Assembly: GCA_000759755.1 (NCBI GenBank)
Contig: BBMW01000022.1
Span: 1 to 64,000, forward strand
DNA: 64,000 nucleotides
Origin: Citrobacter werkmanii NBRC 105721
Lineage (GTDB): Bacteria; Pseudomonadota; Gammaproteobacteria; Enterobacterales; Enterobacteriaceae
Direction of reading: 5' to 3'
Part shown: positions 21,905 through 31,446 of the stretch, one piece after another
Numbering within the stretch: position 1 is the stretch's first letter
Layout: each line of letters starts with the position of its first letter
Program-made: the position numbers and the translations under genes
The notes under the pieces: model-generated
The model's database searches: none
The model's input: only the letters and a program-made list of their open reading frames with translations
What the model was told of the DNA's origin: nothing

Positions 21905-24166
21905 TTACGCCTGACGCAGATTCTGCGCTGCTTTGACCATGTTAGCCAGCGCGGCACGGGTTTCCGGCCAGCCGCGGGTTTTCAAGCCGCAGTCCGGGTT
22001 CACCCACAAACGTTCCGCCGGAATACGCTGCTCGGCCTTCTTCAGCAGAGCCTCAATCCACTCCACGCTCGGGACGTTCGGCGAGTGTATGTCGTAGACG
22101 CCCGGTCCGATTTCATTCGGATAGTCGAACTCTTCAAACGATTCCAGCAGTTCCATATCAGAGCGAGAGGTCTCAATGGTGATCACGTCCGCGTCCAGCG
22201 CCGCAATGGAATCCATGATGTCATTGAACTCGCAGTAACACATGTGGGTATGGATCTGGGTTTCATCCTTCGCCACTGCCGCGTTAATGCGGAAGGCTTC
22301 TACCCCCCACGCCAGATACGCAGCCCAATCACTGCGGCGTAGCGGCAGACCTTCGCGCAGCGCCGGTTCGTCAATCTGAATAATACCGATACCCGCCGCT
22401 TCCAGATCCGCCACTTCGTCACGCAACGCCAACGCAATCTGCTTCGCGATGGTTTCACGCGTCACGTCTTCACGCGGGAACGACCAGCAGAGAATGGTCA
22501 CCGGACCGGTCAACATGCCTTTTACCGGCTTGTCGGTCAGCGACTGCGCGTACTTCGCCCACTCCACGGTGATCGCTTCCGGGCGGCTGACGTCGCCAAT
22601 CACCACCGGCGGCTTCACGCAGCGAGAGCCATAGCTCTGCACCCAACCGTTCTGGGTAAAGACGAAACCGTCCAGGTGTTCGCCAAAATATTCCACCATG
22701 TCATTACGCTCGGCTTCACCGTGTACCAGCACGTCAAGCCCCAGACGTTCCTGCTCAACAATCGCCTGTTTGATATGCTCCGCAATACCGGTGCGATAGT
22801 GGGCAGCATCAAGATTGCCTTTTTTGAAGTCCAGACGCAGACCGCGAATTTCGGTGGTTTGCGGGAATGATCCGATAGTCGTGGTCGGCCATGCCGGCAG
22901 ATTAAAACGGGCACGCTGTGCTTCAGCGCGAACCGGGTAAGCGTTGGCGCGCTGGCTGTCCTGGGCGGTGATCGCCGCCAGACGTTTTTCCACTGCGGCG
23001 TTATGTACGCGGGTAGAGTGACGACGCGCCTGGATCGGTGCGCTCCATTCCACAATTGCCGCCGTATCGCCGCTGTTCAACGCATCGCGCAACAGCGCCA
23101 GCTCGCCGCATTTTTGCAGCGCGAAGGCAAACCAGCTCTTCACTTCCGCATCAAGCCGGGTTTCCACGCTCAAATCAATCGGGCTGTGCAGCAGAGAGCA
23201 GGAAGAAGCCACCCACAGATCACGTTTGCCGACGATATCTTTCATTTGCGCATATTTTTCGCTGAGATCGGCGCGCCAGACGTTACGACCGTTTACCAAA
23301 CCGGCTGACAGCAGCCAGTCGGCAGGCAGACGTTGGTGCAGCTCGGCAACGTCATCTTTGCCATGAACGAAATCAACGTGCAGACCCTGCACTGGCAGCG
23401 CGGTAATGATATCCAGGTTTGGCGTTACGCCTTCAAAATAAGTGGTCAGCAGTAATTTTACCTGCCCTGCCAGCGCATCATACGCGGGTTTGAAGGCGTT
23501 CAGCCAAACCTGCGGCAGCTCCAGTACCAGCGCGGGTTCATCAATCTGTACCCACTCAATACCGCGTTTCGCCAGCTCAGCCAGCACCTGCTGGTAAACC
23601 GGCAGAATGTCATTCAGCAGGGTCAGACGGTCAAACTGTTCGCCCTTCACTTTACCCAGCCACAGGTAAGTTACCGGCCCAAGCAGCACAGGCTTCACCT
23701 TGTGGCCGAGCGCCAGCGCTTCGTCCACTTCATCCAGCAGTTGGGTCCAGGTCAGTTTGAACTGCTGACCTTTGGTGAATTCCGGCACCATGTAGTGATA
23801 GTTGGTATTAAACCATTTGGTCATTTCTGCCGCCGCCGCGGGCTCACCCGTCGGGGCGCGGCCACGGCCAATGCGGAATAAAGTATCGATATCAACCGAG
23901 CCGTCTTTATTTTGATGACGCGCCGGAACGTTGCCGAGCAGCAGGCTGGTGGTTAGCACGTGATCGTACCAGGCAAAATCGCCCACCGGCAGCAGGTCAA
24001 TGCCCGCCTGCTTCTGCTGATCCCAGTGGCGGGCGCGCAGCTCGCGGCCAACGGCCAGCAATTCTTCACGGGAAGAATTTCCCGCCCAGTAGCTTTCTTG
24101 CGCTTTCTTCAACTCGCGACGCAGGCCAACGCGAGGGAAACCGAGGGTGTGATTCAATATTGTCAT
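21905..24166 (-). CDS. metE: Cobalamin-independent methionine synthase MetE
   Basis: Transfers methyl from 5-methyltetrahydropteroyltri-L-glutamate to homocysteine. 753 residues as in E. coli. Two barrel domains are present. The zinc ligands are in [14 protein letters not shown] (His, Cys) and [13 protein letters not shown] (Cys), with Glu between. Other signatures are [14 protein letters not shown] and [16 protein letters not shown]. Divergent from its activator gene metR; an ERIC repeat sits in the shared region, starting about 44 bp before the metE ATG. GAGGAAG precedes the start. Confidence 0.98.
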   Translation of the reverse strand: MTILNHTLGFPRVGLRRELKKAQESYWAGNSSREELLAVGRELRARHWDQQKQAGIDLLPVGDFAWYDHVLTTSLLLGNVPARHQNKDGSVDIDTLFRIGRGRAPTGEPAAAAEMTKWFNTNYHYMVPEFTKGQQFKLTWTQLLDEVDEALALGHKVKPVLLGPVTYLWLGKVKGEQFDRLTLLNDILPVYQQVLAELAKRGIEWVQIDEPALVLELPQVWLNAFKPAYDALAGQVKLLLTTYFEGVTPNLDIITALPVQGLHVDFVHGKDDVAELHQRLPADWLLSAGLVNGRNVWRADLSEKYAQMKDIVGKRDLWVASSCSLLHSPIDLSVETRLDAEVKSWFAFALQKCGELALLRDALNSGDTAAIVEWSAPIQARRHSTRVHNAAVEKRLAAITAQDSQRANAYPVRAEAQRARFNLPAWPTTTIGSFPQTTEIRGLRLDFKKGNLDAAHYRTGIAEHIKQAIVEQERLGLDVLVHGEAERNDMVEYFGEHLDGFVFTQNGWVQSYGSRCVKPPVVIGDVSRPEAITVEWAKYAQSLTDKPVKGMLTGPVTILCWSFPREDVTRETIAKQIALALRDEVADLEAAGIGIIQIDEPALREGLPLRRSDWAAYLAWGVEAFRINAAVAKDETQIHTHMCYCEFNDIMDSIAALDADVITIETSRSDMELLESFEEFDYPNEIGPGVYDIHSPNVPSVEWIEALLKKAEQRIPAERLWVNPDCGLKTRGWPETRAALANMVKAAQNLRQA

Positions 24167-24209
24167 TTTTCTTCCTCTCTTATTTTATTGAATCTGAAGC
24201 AAAAACTCT

Positions 24210-24320
24210 AAATAGTTCGGTTTGCAGGAAGGCGGCGACACAGCGCATCCCCAGGAGCTTACTGAAGTAAGTGACTGGGGTAAGCGAGGAAGCCAACGCA
24301 TCTGCAAGCCGAAATATGAC
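24210..24320. repeat. ERIC (IRU) repeat between metE and metR
   Basis: Core CATCCCCAGGAGCTTACTGA and AGTAAGTGACTGGGGTAAGCG match the ERIC consensus closely. Outer arms TTCGGTTTGCAG and CTGCAAGCCGAA are nearly complementary. It lies between the metE start and the met boxes of metR, so it is either in the metE leader or inside the metE control region. Boundaries are approximate. Confidence 0.88.
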
Positions 24321-24327
24321 AAGTTTT

Positions 24328-24351
24328 GGACGTCCAGATGTTTACACATCC
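24328..24351. promoter_or_regulatory. Tandem MetJ boxes in the metE/metR region
   Basis: Three adjacent octamers, GGACGTCC, AGATGTTT and ACACATCC, compared with the consensus AGACGTCT. The first is the best match. MetJ with SAM represses metE and metR in E. coli. Confidence 0.7.
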
Positions 24352-24402
24352 ATAATTGGCGGTTACTGTATATTCCTCAAGCGCAATTTGTTCATGCCGA
24401 AG

Positions 24403-24415
24403 TGAAGGACTTTCA
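24403..24415. promoter_or_regulatory. MetR-type binding motif overlapping the metR start
   Basis: TGAA-N5-TTCA, the MetR consensus, with its last base being the A of the metR ATG. MetR represses its own gene in E. coli. The short motif can arise by chance, so this is a candidate. Confidence 0.4.
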
Positions 24416-25368
24416 TGATCGAGATTAAACACCTGAAAACGCTCCAGGCGTTGCGGAATAGTGGTTCGCTGGCAGCCGCAGCGGCGACGTTGCATCAGAC
24501 CCAATCCGCCCTTTCTCACCAGTTCAGCGATCTGGAGCAACGCCTCGGCTTTCGTCTTTTTATCCGTAAAAGTCAGCCTCTGCGCTTTACGCCGCAGGGC
24601 GAAATTTTGCTGCAGCTGGCAAACCAGGTGTTGCCGCAAATCGGTCGCGCGCTACAGGCCTGCAACGAACCGCAGCAAACCCGGCTACGCATCGCGATTG
24701 AATGCCACAGCTGTATCCAATGGCTGACGCCCGCGCTGGAGAATTTTCGTGCCAACTGGCCGCAGGTGGAAATGGACTTTAAATCCGGCGTGACGTTCGA
24801 TCCGCAACCTGCGCTACAGCAGGATGAATTGGATCTGGTGCTGACCTCCGACATTCTGCCGCGCAGCGGATTGCACTACTCGCCGATGTTTGATTTTGAA
24901 GTACGCCTGGTCCTGGCGCCGGACCATCCGCTGGCCAGCAAAACCCAAATCACCCCGGAGGATTTAGCCAGCGAGACGCTGCTTATTTATCCGGTACAAC
25001 GGAGTCGGCTGGATGTCTGGCGGCATTTCCTGCAACCTGCGGGCGTTAGCCCGTCGCTGAAGAGTGTGGATAACACCTTGCTGCTGATTCAGATGGTTGC
25101 AGCTAAAATGGGTATCGCGGCTTTACCACACTGGGTAGTGGAGAGTTTTGAGCGCCAGGGCCTGGTGGTAACCAAAACCCTGGGTGATGGATTGTGGAGC
25201 CGACTGTACGCCGCCGTGCGCGATGGCGAGCAGCGACAACCGGTCACGGAAGCGTTTATTCGCTCAGCGCGGAATCACGCCTGCGATCACCTGCCGTTTG
25301 TACGGAGTGCGGAACGACCCACTTTCGATGTACCCACAGTGAGGCCACTATCACAGCCGCACCAATGA
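24415..25368 (+). CDS. metR: LysR-type regulator MetR
   Basis: Homocysteine-responsive activator of metE and metH. 317 residues as in E. coli. The N-terminal winged helix is [20 protein letters not shown] followed by [21 protein letters not shown]. The effector domain runs from about residue 90. Its 3' end overlaps the oppositely oriented yigM by 113 bp, so both C-termini are encoded on opposite strands of the same DNA. Confidence 0.97.
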   Translation: MIEIKHLKTLQALRNSGSLAAAAATLHQTQSALSHQFSDLEQRLGFRLFIRKSQPLRFTPQGEILLQLANQVLPQIGRALQACNEPQQTRLRIAIECHSCIQWLTPALENFRANWPQVEMDFKSGVTFDPQPALQQDELDLVLTSDILPRSGLHYSPMFDFEVRLVLAPDHPLASKTQITPEDLASETLLIYPVQRSRLDVWRHFLQPAGVSPSLKSVDNTLLLIQMVAAKMGIAALPHWVVESFERQGLVVTKTLGDGLWSRLYAAVRDGEQRQPVTEAFIRSARNHACDHLPFVRSAERPTFDVPTVRPLSQPHQ

Positions 25369-26155
25369 TGAAGCTCGGCCAGTGAGGCTGTTGATGCCAG
25401 ATAGCCAGGTTAACCAACAGCCCGGCCGGCACATGCATATTGTTCATGATGCCCAGCGTACCCGCATCCACCTGAGTCGCGCCGTAGTTCCACATAAAGT
25501 AACCAATGCCGGACGCCGCCACGCCAAGAAACACCAGGATGCCCCACTGTAGCGTGGTTGCAGGTATTTTCTGCGCATTACCCAGCATGAACCAGGCCAC
25601 TATCGCCACCATAAATGCCCCCATGTAAAACCAGGCAAAGGCGTTGTGCTGCGGCATTGGCCGTGTTTCCATTAGACGCTTGTAGCCCACCATACCAATG
25701 GCAAAGCTGATATTGGATAGCTGTACCAACAGCAGGCCGGTCCAGAAGTGGCTGGTCACCTGGTCGTAACGAATGATCCCCGCACCGATCACCGCCAGCA
25801 ATGCACTGAAGGCGTAGCTCCAGCGCAGACGACGTCCGCTCATCAGGTCATAAATTAGCGTAATGTAGAGCGGCGTTAGTACGGTAAAGAGCAGCAGCTC
25901 TGAAACCGTCAGGTACAGATAGGCGTGAAAACTCAGCATATACATAATGCCAAGCTGCATGGCCCCTACCAGCATATACAGCGCGATCGTTTTTACGCTG
26001 TGCCCACGGGTACGTAAAAATGGCAGGAACACCAGCGCCGCCAACCCAACGCGCACCAGCACCGCAAAATAGCTATCGACATGACCGGCAAGGTACTCGC
26101 CAAACAGGCTAAAGGAAAAGGCCCACAGAATTGTGGTAATGATGAGTAACGCCAC
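25256..26155 (-). CDS. yigM: Biotin transporter YigM (BioP), EamA family
   Basis: Inner-membrane carrier; the E. coli orthologue takes up biotin. 299 residues with about ten hydrophobic segments and two EamA repeats ([20 protein letters not shown] at the N-terminus, [20 protein letters not shown] in the second half). The start is GTG, with AAGAGA upstream. The promoter -10 TACAAT and an overlapping palindrome lie 30-70 bp upstream. The last 113 bp overlap metR convergently. Confidence 0.95.
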   Translation of the reverse strand: MALLIITTILWAFSFSLFGEYLAGHVDSYFAVLVRVGLAALVFLPFLRTRGHSVKTIALYMLVGAMQLGIMYMLSFHAYLYLTVSELLLFTVLTPLYITLIYDLMSGRRLRWSYAFSALLAVIGAGIIRYDQVTSHFWTGLLLVQLSNISFAIGMVGYKRLMETRPMPQHNAFAWFYMGAFMVAIVAWFMLGNAQKIPATTLQWGILVFLGVAASGIGYFMWNYGATQVDAGTLGIMNNMHVPAGLLVNLAIWHQQPHWPSFIIGAAVIVASLWVHRKWVVPHSVQTAGDRRRDSALSE

Positions 26156-26185
26156 AATGGATGTCTCTTAACAAAAGGTACACCC

Positions 26186-26223
26186 ATTGTAGCGAAGTTT
26201 TTAGTTGACAACTGGTCAACTAA
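26186..26223 (-). promoter_or_regulatory. yigM promoter with overlapping perfect palindrome
   Basis: On the minus strand, a -10 TACAAT (26186-26191). The palindrome TTAGTTGAC-N5-GTCAACTAA (26201-26223) covers the -35 position. It is perfect over 9+9 bases. The half-site TTGTCAACT shares several bases with the BirA half-site TTGTAAACC, but the spacing differs from the known bio operator. A repressor site is likely; the regulator is unknown. Confidence 0.6.
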
Positions 26224-26235
26224 CGAACGATGGCG

Positions 26236-27036
26236 TTACTGCAAAAAGAGCTTACGCAGATAGTGCGGCACGGCATCATCGGCGTTGAGTCCAATCACGT
26301 CCAGTTCCGGATGAAGATCTTTCAGGCGCTGGTGCGCGTTGCCCATGATGCAGCCTTTGCCAGCCATGGAGAGCATTTCCGCATCGTTCATGCCATCACC
26401 GAAAGCGATACAGTCCTTCAGGTTGTAGCCCATCGCTTTCGCCACCGCTTCCAGCGCATGACCTTTCGACACGCCGCCAGCCATCACTTCCAGACAGGTA
26501 AGCGTAGAGAAGCTGACGTTGACGCGATCGCCCCAGCGAGCGTTAATCGCCTGCTCCAGCGGCAGCAGCCTTTCATGAGAATCGGTGGTAAAAAACACTT
26601 TGCTGACGCCTTCAGGCTCCAGTAGCGCAGGTTCAAACAGAGAATAGTTAAATACCGCTTCTTTAAAGAAGCGCATTTCGTCCGGGCGATGGCGATTCAT
26701 AAACCATTCATCATCACGATAAACGTTGGTCACGATGTCCGGGTTTGCATTCACCACGCCAAACAGGTCGCTGGCAATGTCGCGATCCAGGTTATGGGTA
26801 AACACCAGATTCCCGGCAGAATCGTGCACGCGCGCACCGTTGGATGTGATCATGTAGGTTTTAATGCCGAGGTTATCGCGAATTTGCCCCACATCAACAT
26901 GATGACGGCCAGTCGCAAACACGAAGTTAACGCCACGTGCGGTCAATAATTTCAGTGTCTCTTTGGCATAAGGGGACAACGTATGGTCGGGGGAAAGCAG
27001 CGTACCGTCTAAATCAGACGCAACAACCTGATACAT
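26236..27036 (-). CDS. yigL: HAD phosphatase YigL (sugar phosphate / pyridoxal phosphate)
   Basis: Cof-type HAD phosphatase, 266 residues as in E. coli. Motif I is VASDLDGTLLS, motif II ITSNGARV, motif III plus IV GVSKGHALEAVAKAMG and CIAFGDGMNDAEML. The E. coli enzyme dephosphorylates sugar phosphates, and its message is stabilised by the sRNA SgrS during glucose-phosphate stress through pairing in the upstream pldB coding region. It follows pldB by 15 bp, so the same dicistronic arrangement exists here. Confidence 0.96.
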   Translation of the reverse strand: MYQVVASDLDGTLLSPDHTLSPYAKETLKLLTARGVNFVFATGRHHVDVGQIRDNLGIKTYMITSNGARVHDSAGNLVFTHNLDRDIASDLFGVVNANPDIVTNVYRDDEWFMNRHRPDEMRFFKEAVFNYSLFEPALLEPEGVSKVFFTTDSHERLLPLEQAINARWGDRVNVSFSTLTCLEVMAGGVSKGHALEAVAKAMGYNLKDCIAFGDGMNDAEMLSMAGKGCIMGNAHQRLKDLHPELDVIGLNADDAVPHYLRKLFLQ

Positions 27037-27051
27037 AAGAAAATTAAACCT

Positions 27052-28068
27052 CTAGGCAAAGCGGGTTCCGCTGGATGAGTTATGCTTGTCGAAAAATTCG
27101 ACAATAGCGTTAAGCGCGACTGAGCGCATTGCGTCCTTTTCAAAAAGGATCTCATGGTACGCGCCTTTAATGACAAGCGGCTGACCTCCCTCTACAGGAT
27201 GGCCCGCTGCGGCGCGGAGTTCACAAAAGCGATCGTGCATACGGTTATCCACCAAACGCTCTTCTTCAGCCTGAATCAGTAATGTTGGCGTCGCGTCATC
27301 CCCCGCCCCGGCCAGGACCTGTTCACCCGCCAGAATCCCTTCACGTACCCAGTGGTAGGTGGGACCGCCCACGCGCAGCCGAGGTTCATCGGCATAGAAG
27401 CGTAGATTGCGCCGATAGCGCTGTCGACTGTGGGTTACCGCATTCATCCCGAATGGCAGCGCCCGCCAGCGCCCGGTCCCCATGGCATAGCCCTCGCGGA
27501 TCCGTGGATGCCCTTCAGCCCAGTCCAGAATTTGACGCACCATCCAGTCGGGAAAGCGCATCACAATACCAAACATCGGCGCGCAAAGCGCAATGGCATC
27601 ACACTGATTCGGATGACGCTGCAGGAACAACGTGGCAATCGCCCCGCCCATAGAATGCGCCAGTATATAGCGTTTTATCCACGGACCGGGTAACACTTCC
27701 TGCTGCCAGAAAGCGGTTAAATCGTCGACATAGTCATTAAAGTTATCCACATGACCGCGATGCGGGTCCGAAAGCATACGCCCGGAACGCCCTTGGCCAC
27801 GGTGATCGATAATGAGAACGTCAAAACCAGAATGAAACAGGTCATACGCCAGTTCAGCGTATTTCACATAGCTTTCAATGCGTCCAGGACAGACGACGAT
27901 GACACGATCGTTTTTCTCTGCGTGAAAACGCACAAAGCGTACGGGAACATTATCTACGCCCGTAAATTCCGCCTCTTCCCGCTGACGCCAGAAATCTGTC
28001 AGTGGTCCCATGGAAAAAGCAGCAAACGCGTTTTCTCTTGTTTCCCAGTCTTTTTGCTGCTGAAACAT
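27052..28068 (-). CDS. pldB: Lysophospholipase L2 PldB
   Basis: Inner-membrane-associated lysophospholipase. Start at MFQQQKDWETREN gives 338 residues, near the E. coli length; the frame stays open to 28164 but that part is upstream region shared with rhtB. Alpha/beta-hydrolase with VLIIDHRGQGRSGR, the nucleophile elbow AHSMGGA, an Asp/Glu region near VDNRMHDRF, and the C-terminal His in IKGAYHEILFE. First gene of pldB-yigL; divergent from rhtB. Confidence 0.96.
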   Translation of the reverse strand: MFQQQKDWETRENAFAAFSMGPLTDFWRQREEAEFTGVDNVPVRFVRFHAEKNDRVIVVCPGRIESYVKYAELAYDLFHSGFDVLIIDHRGQGRSGRMLSDPHRGHVDNFNDYVDDLTAFWQQEVLPGPWIKRYILAHSMGGAIATLFLQRHPNQCDAIALCAPMFGIVMRFPDWMVRQILDWAEGHPRIREGYAMGTGRWRALPFGMNAVTHSRQRYRRNLRFYADEPRLRVGGPTYHWVREGILAGEQVLAGAGDDATPTLLIQAEEERLVDNRMHDRFCELRAAAGHPVEGGQPLVIKGAYHEILFEKDAMRSVALNAIVEFFDKHNSSSGTRFA

Positions 28069-28178
28069 CGGGTATCCAGCCTCGTTGACCAAGTAAAATC
28101 GTTTTTTTTGCCATGTCTGATACAACGTACCGACAGTAGCGTATTGTGGCATAAAAATAGACAATCCGGGAGTTTCTC

Positions 28179-28799
28179 ATGACCTTTGAATGGTGGTTCG
28201 CCTACCTGCTGACCTCTATTATTTTGAGCTTGTCTCCAGGCTCTGGCGCAATCAACACCATGACCACCGCCATCAGCCACGGTTATCGTGGTGCCAGCGC
28301 GTCGATTGCAGGTCTACAGACCGGGCTGGGCATTCATATCGTTTTGGTTGGCGTAGGGCTGGGAACGCTATTTTCACGTTCAGCGATCGCGTTTGAAGTG
28401 CTGAAGTGGGCGGGTGCGGCGTACCTGATTTGGCTGGGGATCCAACAATGGCGCGCGGCGGGCGCTATCGATCTGAACACCATGGCGAATACGCAATCGC
28501 GCAGCCGACTGTTCAAACGCGCGGTCTTTGTAAATCTGACCAACCCCAAGAGCATTGTTTTTCTTGCCGCCCTGTTCCCGCAGTTTATCCTGCCACAGGA
28601 ACCGCAGGTAATGCAGTATGTGGTGCTTGGCGTCACGACCATCGTGGTCGATATTATTGTGATGATCGGTTACGCGACGCTGGCTACGCGCATTGCTGGC
28701 TGGATTAAGGGGCCAAAGCAAATGAAAGCGCTGAACAAAGTGTTTGGTTCACTGTTTATGCTGATAGGCGCCCTGCTGGCGTCGGCAAGGCATGCCTGA
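28179..28799 (+). CDS. rhtB: Homoserine/homoserine lactone efflux protein RhtB
   Basis: LysE-family exporter, 206 residues as in E. coli, about six membrane segments. N-terminus [20 protein letters not shown] has the family proline, followed by [17 protein letters not shown]. The mid-protein signature is [19 protein letters not shown]. Convergent with rhtC, a relative in the same family with threonine preference; a REP element separates the two. Confidence 0.96.
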   Translation: MTFEWWFAYLLTSIILSLSPGSGAINTMTTAISHGYRGASASIAGLQTGLGIHIVLVGVGLGTLFSRSAIAFEVLKWAGAAYLIWLGIQQWRAAGAIDLNTMANTQSRSRLFKRAVFVNLTNPKSIVFLAALFPQFILPQEPQVMQYVVLGVTTIVVDIIVMIGYATLATRIAGWIKGPKQMKALNKVFGSLFMLIGALLASARHA

Positions 28800-28805
28800 T
28801 AACGG

Positions 28806-28834
28806 TGCCGGATGGCGTTAGCGCTTATCCGGCA
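28806..28834. repeat. REP element between rhtB and rhtC
   Basis: TGCCGGATGGCG and CGCTTATCCGGCA form the typical REP hairpin, located between two convergent genes. Confidence 0.85.
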
Positions 28835-28844
28835 TGAAGGGAGC

Positions 28845-29465
28845 TTAGCGCGAAATAATCAGGTGGATACCGAAGCCCGCGAACAGCGCGCCGGCAAAGC
28901 CATCAATCCACTTCGCCAGACGCTGATAGCCGCGACGCATCTTCGGAAGTGCAAACAGGCTGGCGACCACGGTGAACCACGCCAGCGTTTCCACGATGAT
29001 CAGCGCGAAAATGCCCCATCGAGCGCCTGTTCCTACGCTATCGCCAACAAACAATGAAAACACGGAGCCAAAATAGATAATGGCTTTCGGGTTGGCGAGG
29101 TTGGTCAACAGACCTTTTAAAAAGCTGCGTCCGCTCTGTGCCAGCTCAACCTGTGGGGCAGGGGCCGCTACGTCCTGTTTTTTAAACGCGCCGCGCAGCA
29201 TCTGGTAACCCATCCAGCACAGATACAGGCCGCCGCCCACCATGATAATGGTGTGCAGCCAGGCCATTTTTTCGATAATCAGATGCAGGCCAAGCAGCGC
29301 CACGCCAGCCCAGACCATGACGCCACAGGTAATACCCAGCACGCCCATCATGGCTTCTTTGCGCGAACGGCTAACGGCCGTTTGAGAAACAAAGAAAAAA
29401 TCGGGACCGGGACTCATCAGCGCAACGATATGCACCAACGCAACGGTGAAAAATAGCGTTAACAT
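28845..29465 (-). CDS. rhtC: Threonine efflux protein RhtC
   Basis: LysE-family exporter, 206 residues, about six membrane segments. MLTLFFTVALVHIVALMSPG and DFFFVSQTAVSRSRKEA form the N-terminal signature, and LLTNLANPKAIIYFGSVF the middle one. The E. coli orthologue exports threonine. Lies 63 bp downstream of recQ in the same direction. Confidence 0.96.
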   Translation of the reverse strand: MLTLFFTVALVHIVALMSPGPDFFFVSQTAVSRSRKEAMMGVLGITCGVMVWAGVALLGLHLIIEKMAWLHTIIMVGGGLYLCWMGYQMLRGAFKKQDVAAPAPQVELAQSGRSFLKGLLTNLANPKAIIYFGSVFSLFVGDSVGTGARWGIFALIIVETLAWFTVVASLFALPKMRRGYQRLAKWIDGFAGALFAGFGIHLIISR

Positions 29466-29528
29466 AAAAATGACTCGCGGGGGAATAGTTCAGTGAGTCA
29501 CCATCCTGGCACTTTTTTGCCTCGCTGA

Positions 29529-31358
29529 CTACTCTTCGTCGTCACCATCAACGTGCGCGCGAATAAGTGCCATAAACTCTTTGCCAAAACGCTCAAGTTT
29601 ACGCATTCCCACGCCGTTGACGCTCAGCATTTCGCTCGGCGAAACCGGCATCTGCTCGGCCATTTCAATCAACGTGGCATCGTTAAAGACGACATACGGC
29701 GGGATATTCTCTTCATCGGCAATCGCTTTACGCAGCTTACGCAATTTGGCAAACAGTTTGCGATCGTAATTGCCGCCGAAGGATTTCTGCATAGCGCGCG
29801 GTTTCAGCGCCACGATTCGCGGTACCGCAAGCTGCAACGGGACTTCGCCGCGCAGCACCGGACGCGCAGCTTCAGTGAGCTGTAACGCGGAGTGTTGGGC
29901 AATATTCTGTGTTACCAGGCCCAAATGAATCAGTTGACGAATCACACTCACCCAATGCTCGTGGCTTTGCTCACGGCCAATACCATAGACCGGCAGTTTG
30001 TCATGGGCCAGCTCACGAATGCGCTGGTTATTCGCCCCGCGTAGAACTTCCACGACGTAACCCATACCAAAGCGTTGGTTAACGCGGTAGATCGTCGACA
30101 GCGCTTTGCGCGCATCCATTAACCCGTCGTACTGTTTTGGCGGGTCGAGACAGATATCGCAGTTACCACACGGCTCCTGACGCCCTTCGCCAAAATAATT
30201 CAGCAGAACCAGACGACGACAGGTTTGCGCCTCGGCAAACGCCCCCATCGCATTGAGCTTATGACGTTCGATATCCAGCAGCTGTCCGGCAGGTTTCTCT
30301 TCGAGGCAACGGCGGAGCCACGCCATATCAGCCGGATCGTAAAACAGCATCGCTTCCGCCGGCAGGCCGTCACGTCCGGCACGGCCGGTTTCCTGATAGT
30401 AGGACTCAATGTTACGCGGGATATCAAAATGCACCACGAAGCGCACGTTGGGTTTGTTGATCCCCATGCCGAACGCCACGGTCGCCACCACAATTTGCAG
30501 GTCATCGCGCTGGAATTTTTCCTGCACTTCAGCGCGCACGCTGTTTTCCAGCCCGGCATGATAAGCCCCGGCGCTGATGCCACGACTTTGCAGACGCGCG
30601 GCGGTGTCTTCGACTTTGGCGCGGCTGTTACAGTAAATAATGCCGGACTTACCACGCTGTTCCTGCACATAGCGCATCAGCTGATCGAGCGGCTTAAATT
30701 TCTCCATCAGCATGTAGCGAATATTCGGGCGGTCAAAGCTGCTGATCTGAATTAACGGATCGTTGAGGCCCAGCAGACGCACAATGTCCAGCCGGGTGGT
30801 TTCATCCGCGGTCGCGGTCAGTGCCACAAACGGCAGGGTTGGGAAACGCTGACGCAACTGGCCCAGCGCAGCGTATTCCGGGCGGAAGTCATGTCCCCAC
30901 TGCGAAATACAGTGCGCTTCATCAACTGCCAGCAGCACCGGATTCCAGTGTCCAAGATGCTCAAGGAAGTTATCCAGCATCAGGCGCTCAGGGGCAATAT
31001 AAAGCAAGCGAACCTGCCCGCTGCGACAGCCGGCCATCACCTCAAGCTGCTGTTCACGACTTTGGGTGGAGTTCAGGCACGCCGCCGCCACGCCGTTGGC
31101 CAGCAGTTGATCGACCTGGTCTTTCATCAGGGAAATCAGCGGCGAAACAACAACGGTGAGTCCGTTGAGTAATAATGCGGGAATTTGATAGCACAGGGAT
31201 TTGCCGCCACCGGTGGGCATAACGACCAGACAGTCGCGACCAGAGAGCACGGTGTCGATGATTTCTTCCTGGCCTGGGCGAAACTGTTGGTAGCCAAAGG
31301 TTTCCTGTAAAACCTGTTTAGCGCCCATTTCCAGATTCAACACTTCCGCCTGCGCCAC
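29529..31358 (-). CDS. recQ: ATP-dependent DNA helicase RecQ
   Basis: 3'-5' helicase of the RecF recombination pathway and of replication fork processing. 609 residues as in E. coli. Walker A MPTGGGKSLCYQ, the DEAH box VDEAHCISQWGHDFRPEY, and motif VI QETGRAGRDGLPAEA. A zinc-binding region (CGNCDICLDPP) precedes the winged helix, and the HRDC domain occupies about the last 80 residues. Downstream of pldA, with a terminator between them. Confidence 0.98.
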   Translation of the reverse strand: MAQAEVLNLEMGAKQVLQETFGYQQFRPGQEEIIDTVLSGRDCLVVMPTGGGKSLCYQIPALLLNGLTVVVSPLISLMKDQVDQLLANGVAAACLNSTQSREQQLEVMAGCRSGQVRLLYIAPERLMLDNFLEHLGHWNPVLLAVDEAHCISQWGHDFRPEYAALGQLRQRFPTLPFVALTATADETTRLDIVRLLGLNDPLIQISSFDRPNIRYMLMEKFKPLDQLMRYVQEQRGKSGIIYCNSRAKVEDTAARLQSRGISAGAYHAGLENSVRAEVQEKFQRDDLQIVVATVAFGMGINKPNVRFVVHFDIPRNIESYYQETGRAGRDGLPAEAMLFYDPADMAWLRRCLEEKPAGQLLDIERHKLNAMGAFAEAQTCRRLVLLNYFGEGRQEPCGNCDICLDPPKQYDGLMDARKALSTIYRVNQRFGMGYVVEVLRGANNQRIRELAHDKLPVYGIGREQSHEHWVSVIRQLIHLGLVTQNIAQHSALQLTEAARPVLRGEVPLQLAVPRIVALKPRAMQKSFGGNYDRKLFAKLRKLRKAIADEENIPPYVVFNDATLIEMAEQMPVSPSEMLSVNGVGMRKLERFGKEFMALIRAHVDGDDEE

Positions 31359-31378
31359 ATTAACCCCATTAACCTGAA

Positions 31379-31407
31379 ATAAAAACAGGCGCTATTTTCA
31401 GCGCCTG
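31379..31407 (-). terminator. Terminator between pldA and recQ
   Basis: On the minus strand, CAGGCGCT, 6-base loop, AGCGCCTG, then TTTTTATTT. It lies 40 bp after the pldA stop and just before recQ. Confidence 0.85.
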
Positions 31408-31446
31408 AGAGAGAAACTGCAATGATTAAAATACTCTCAATATCTG

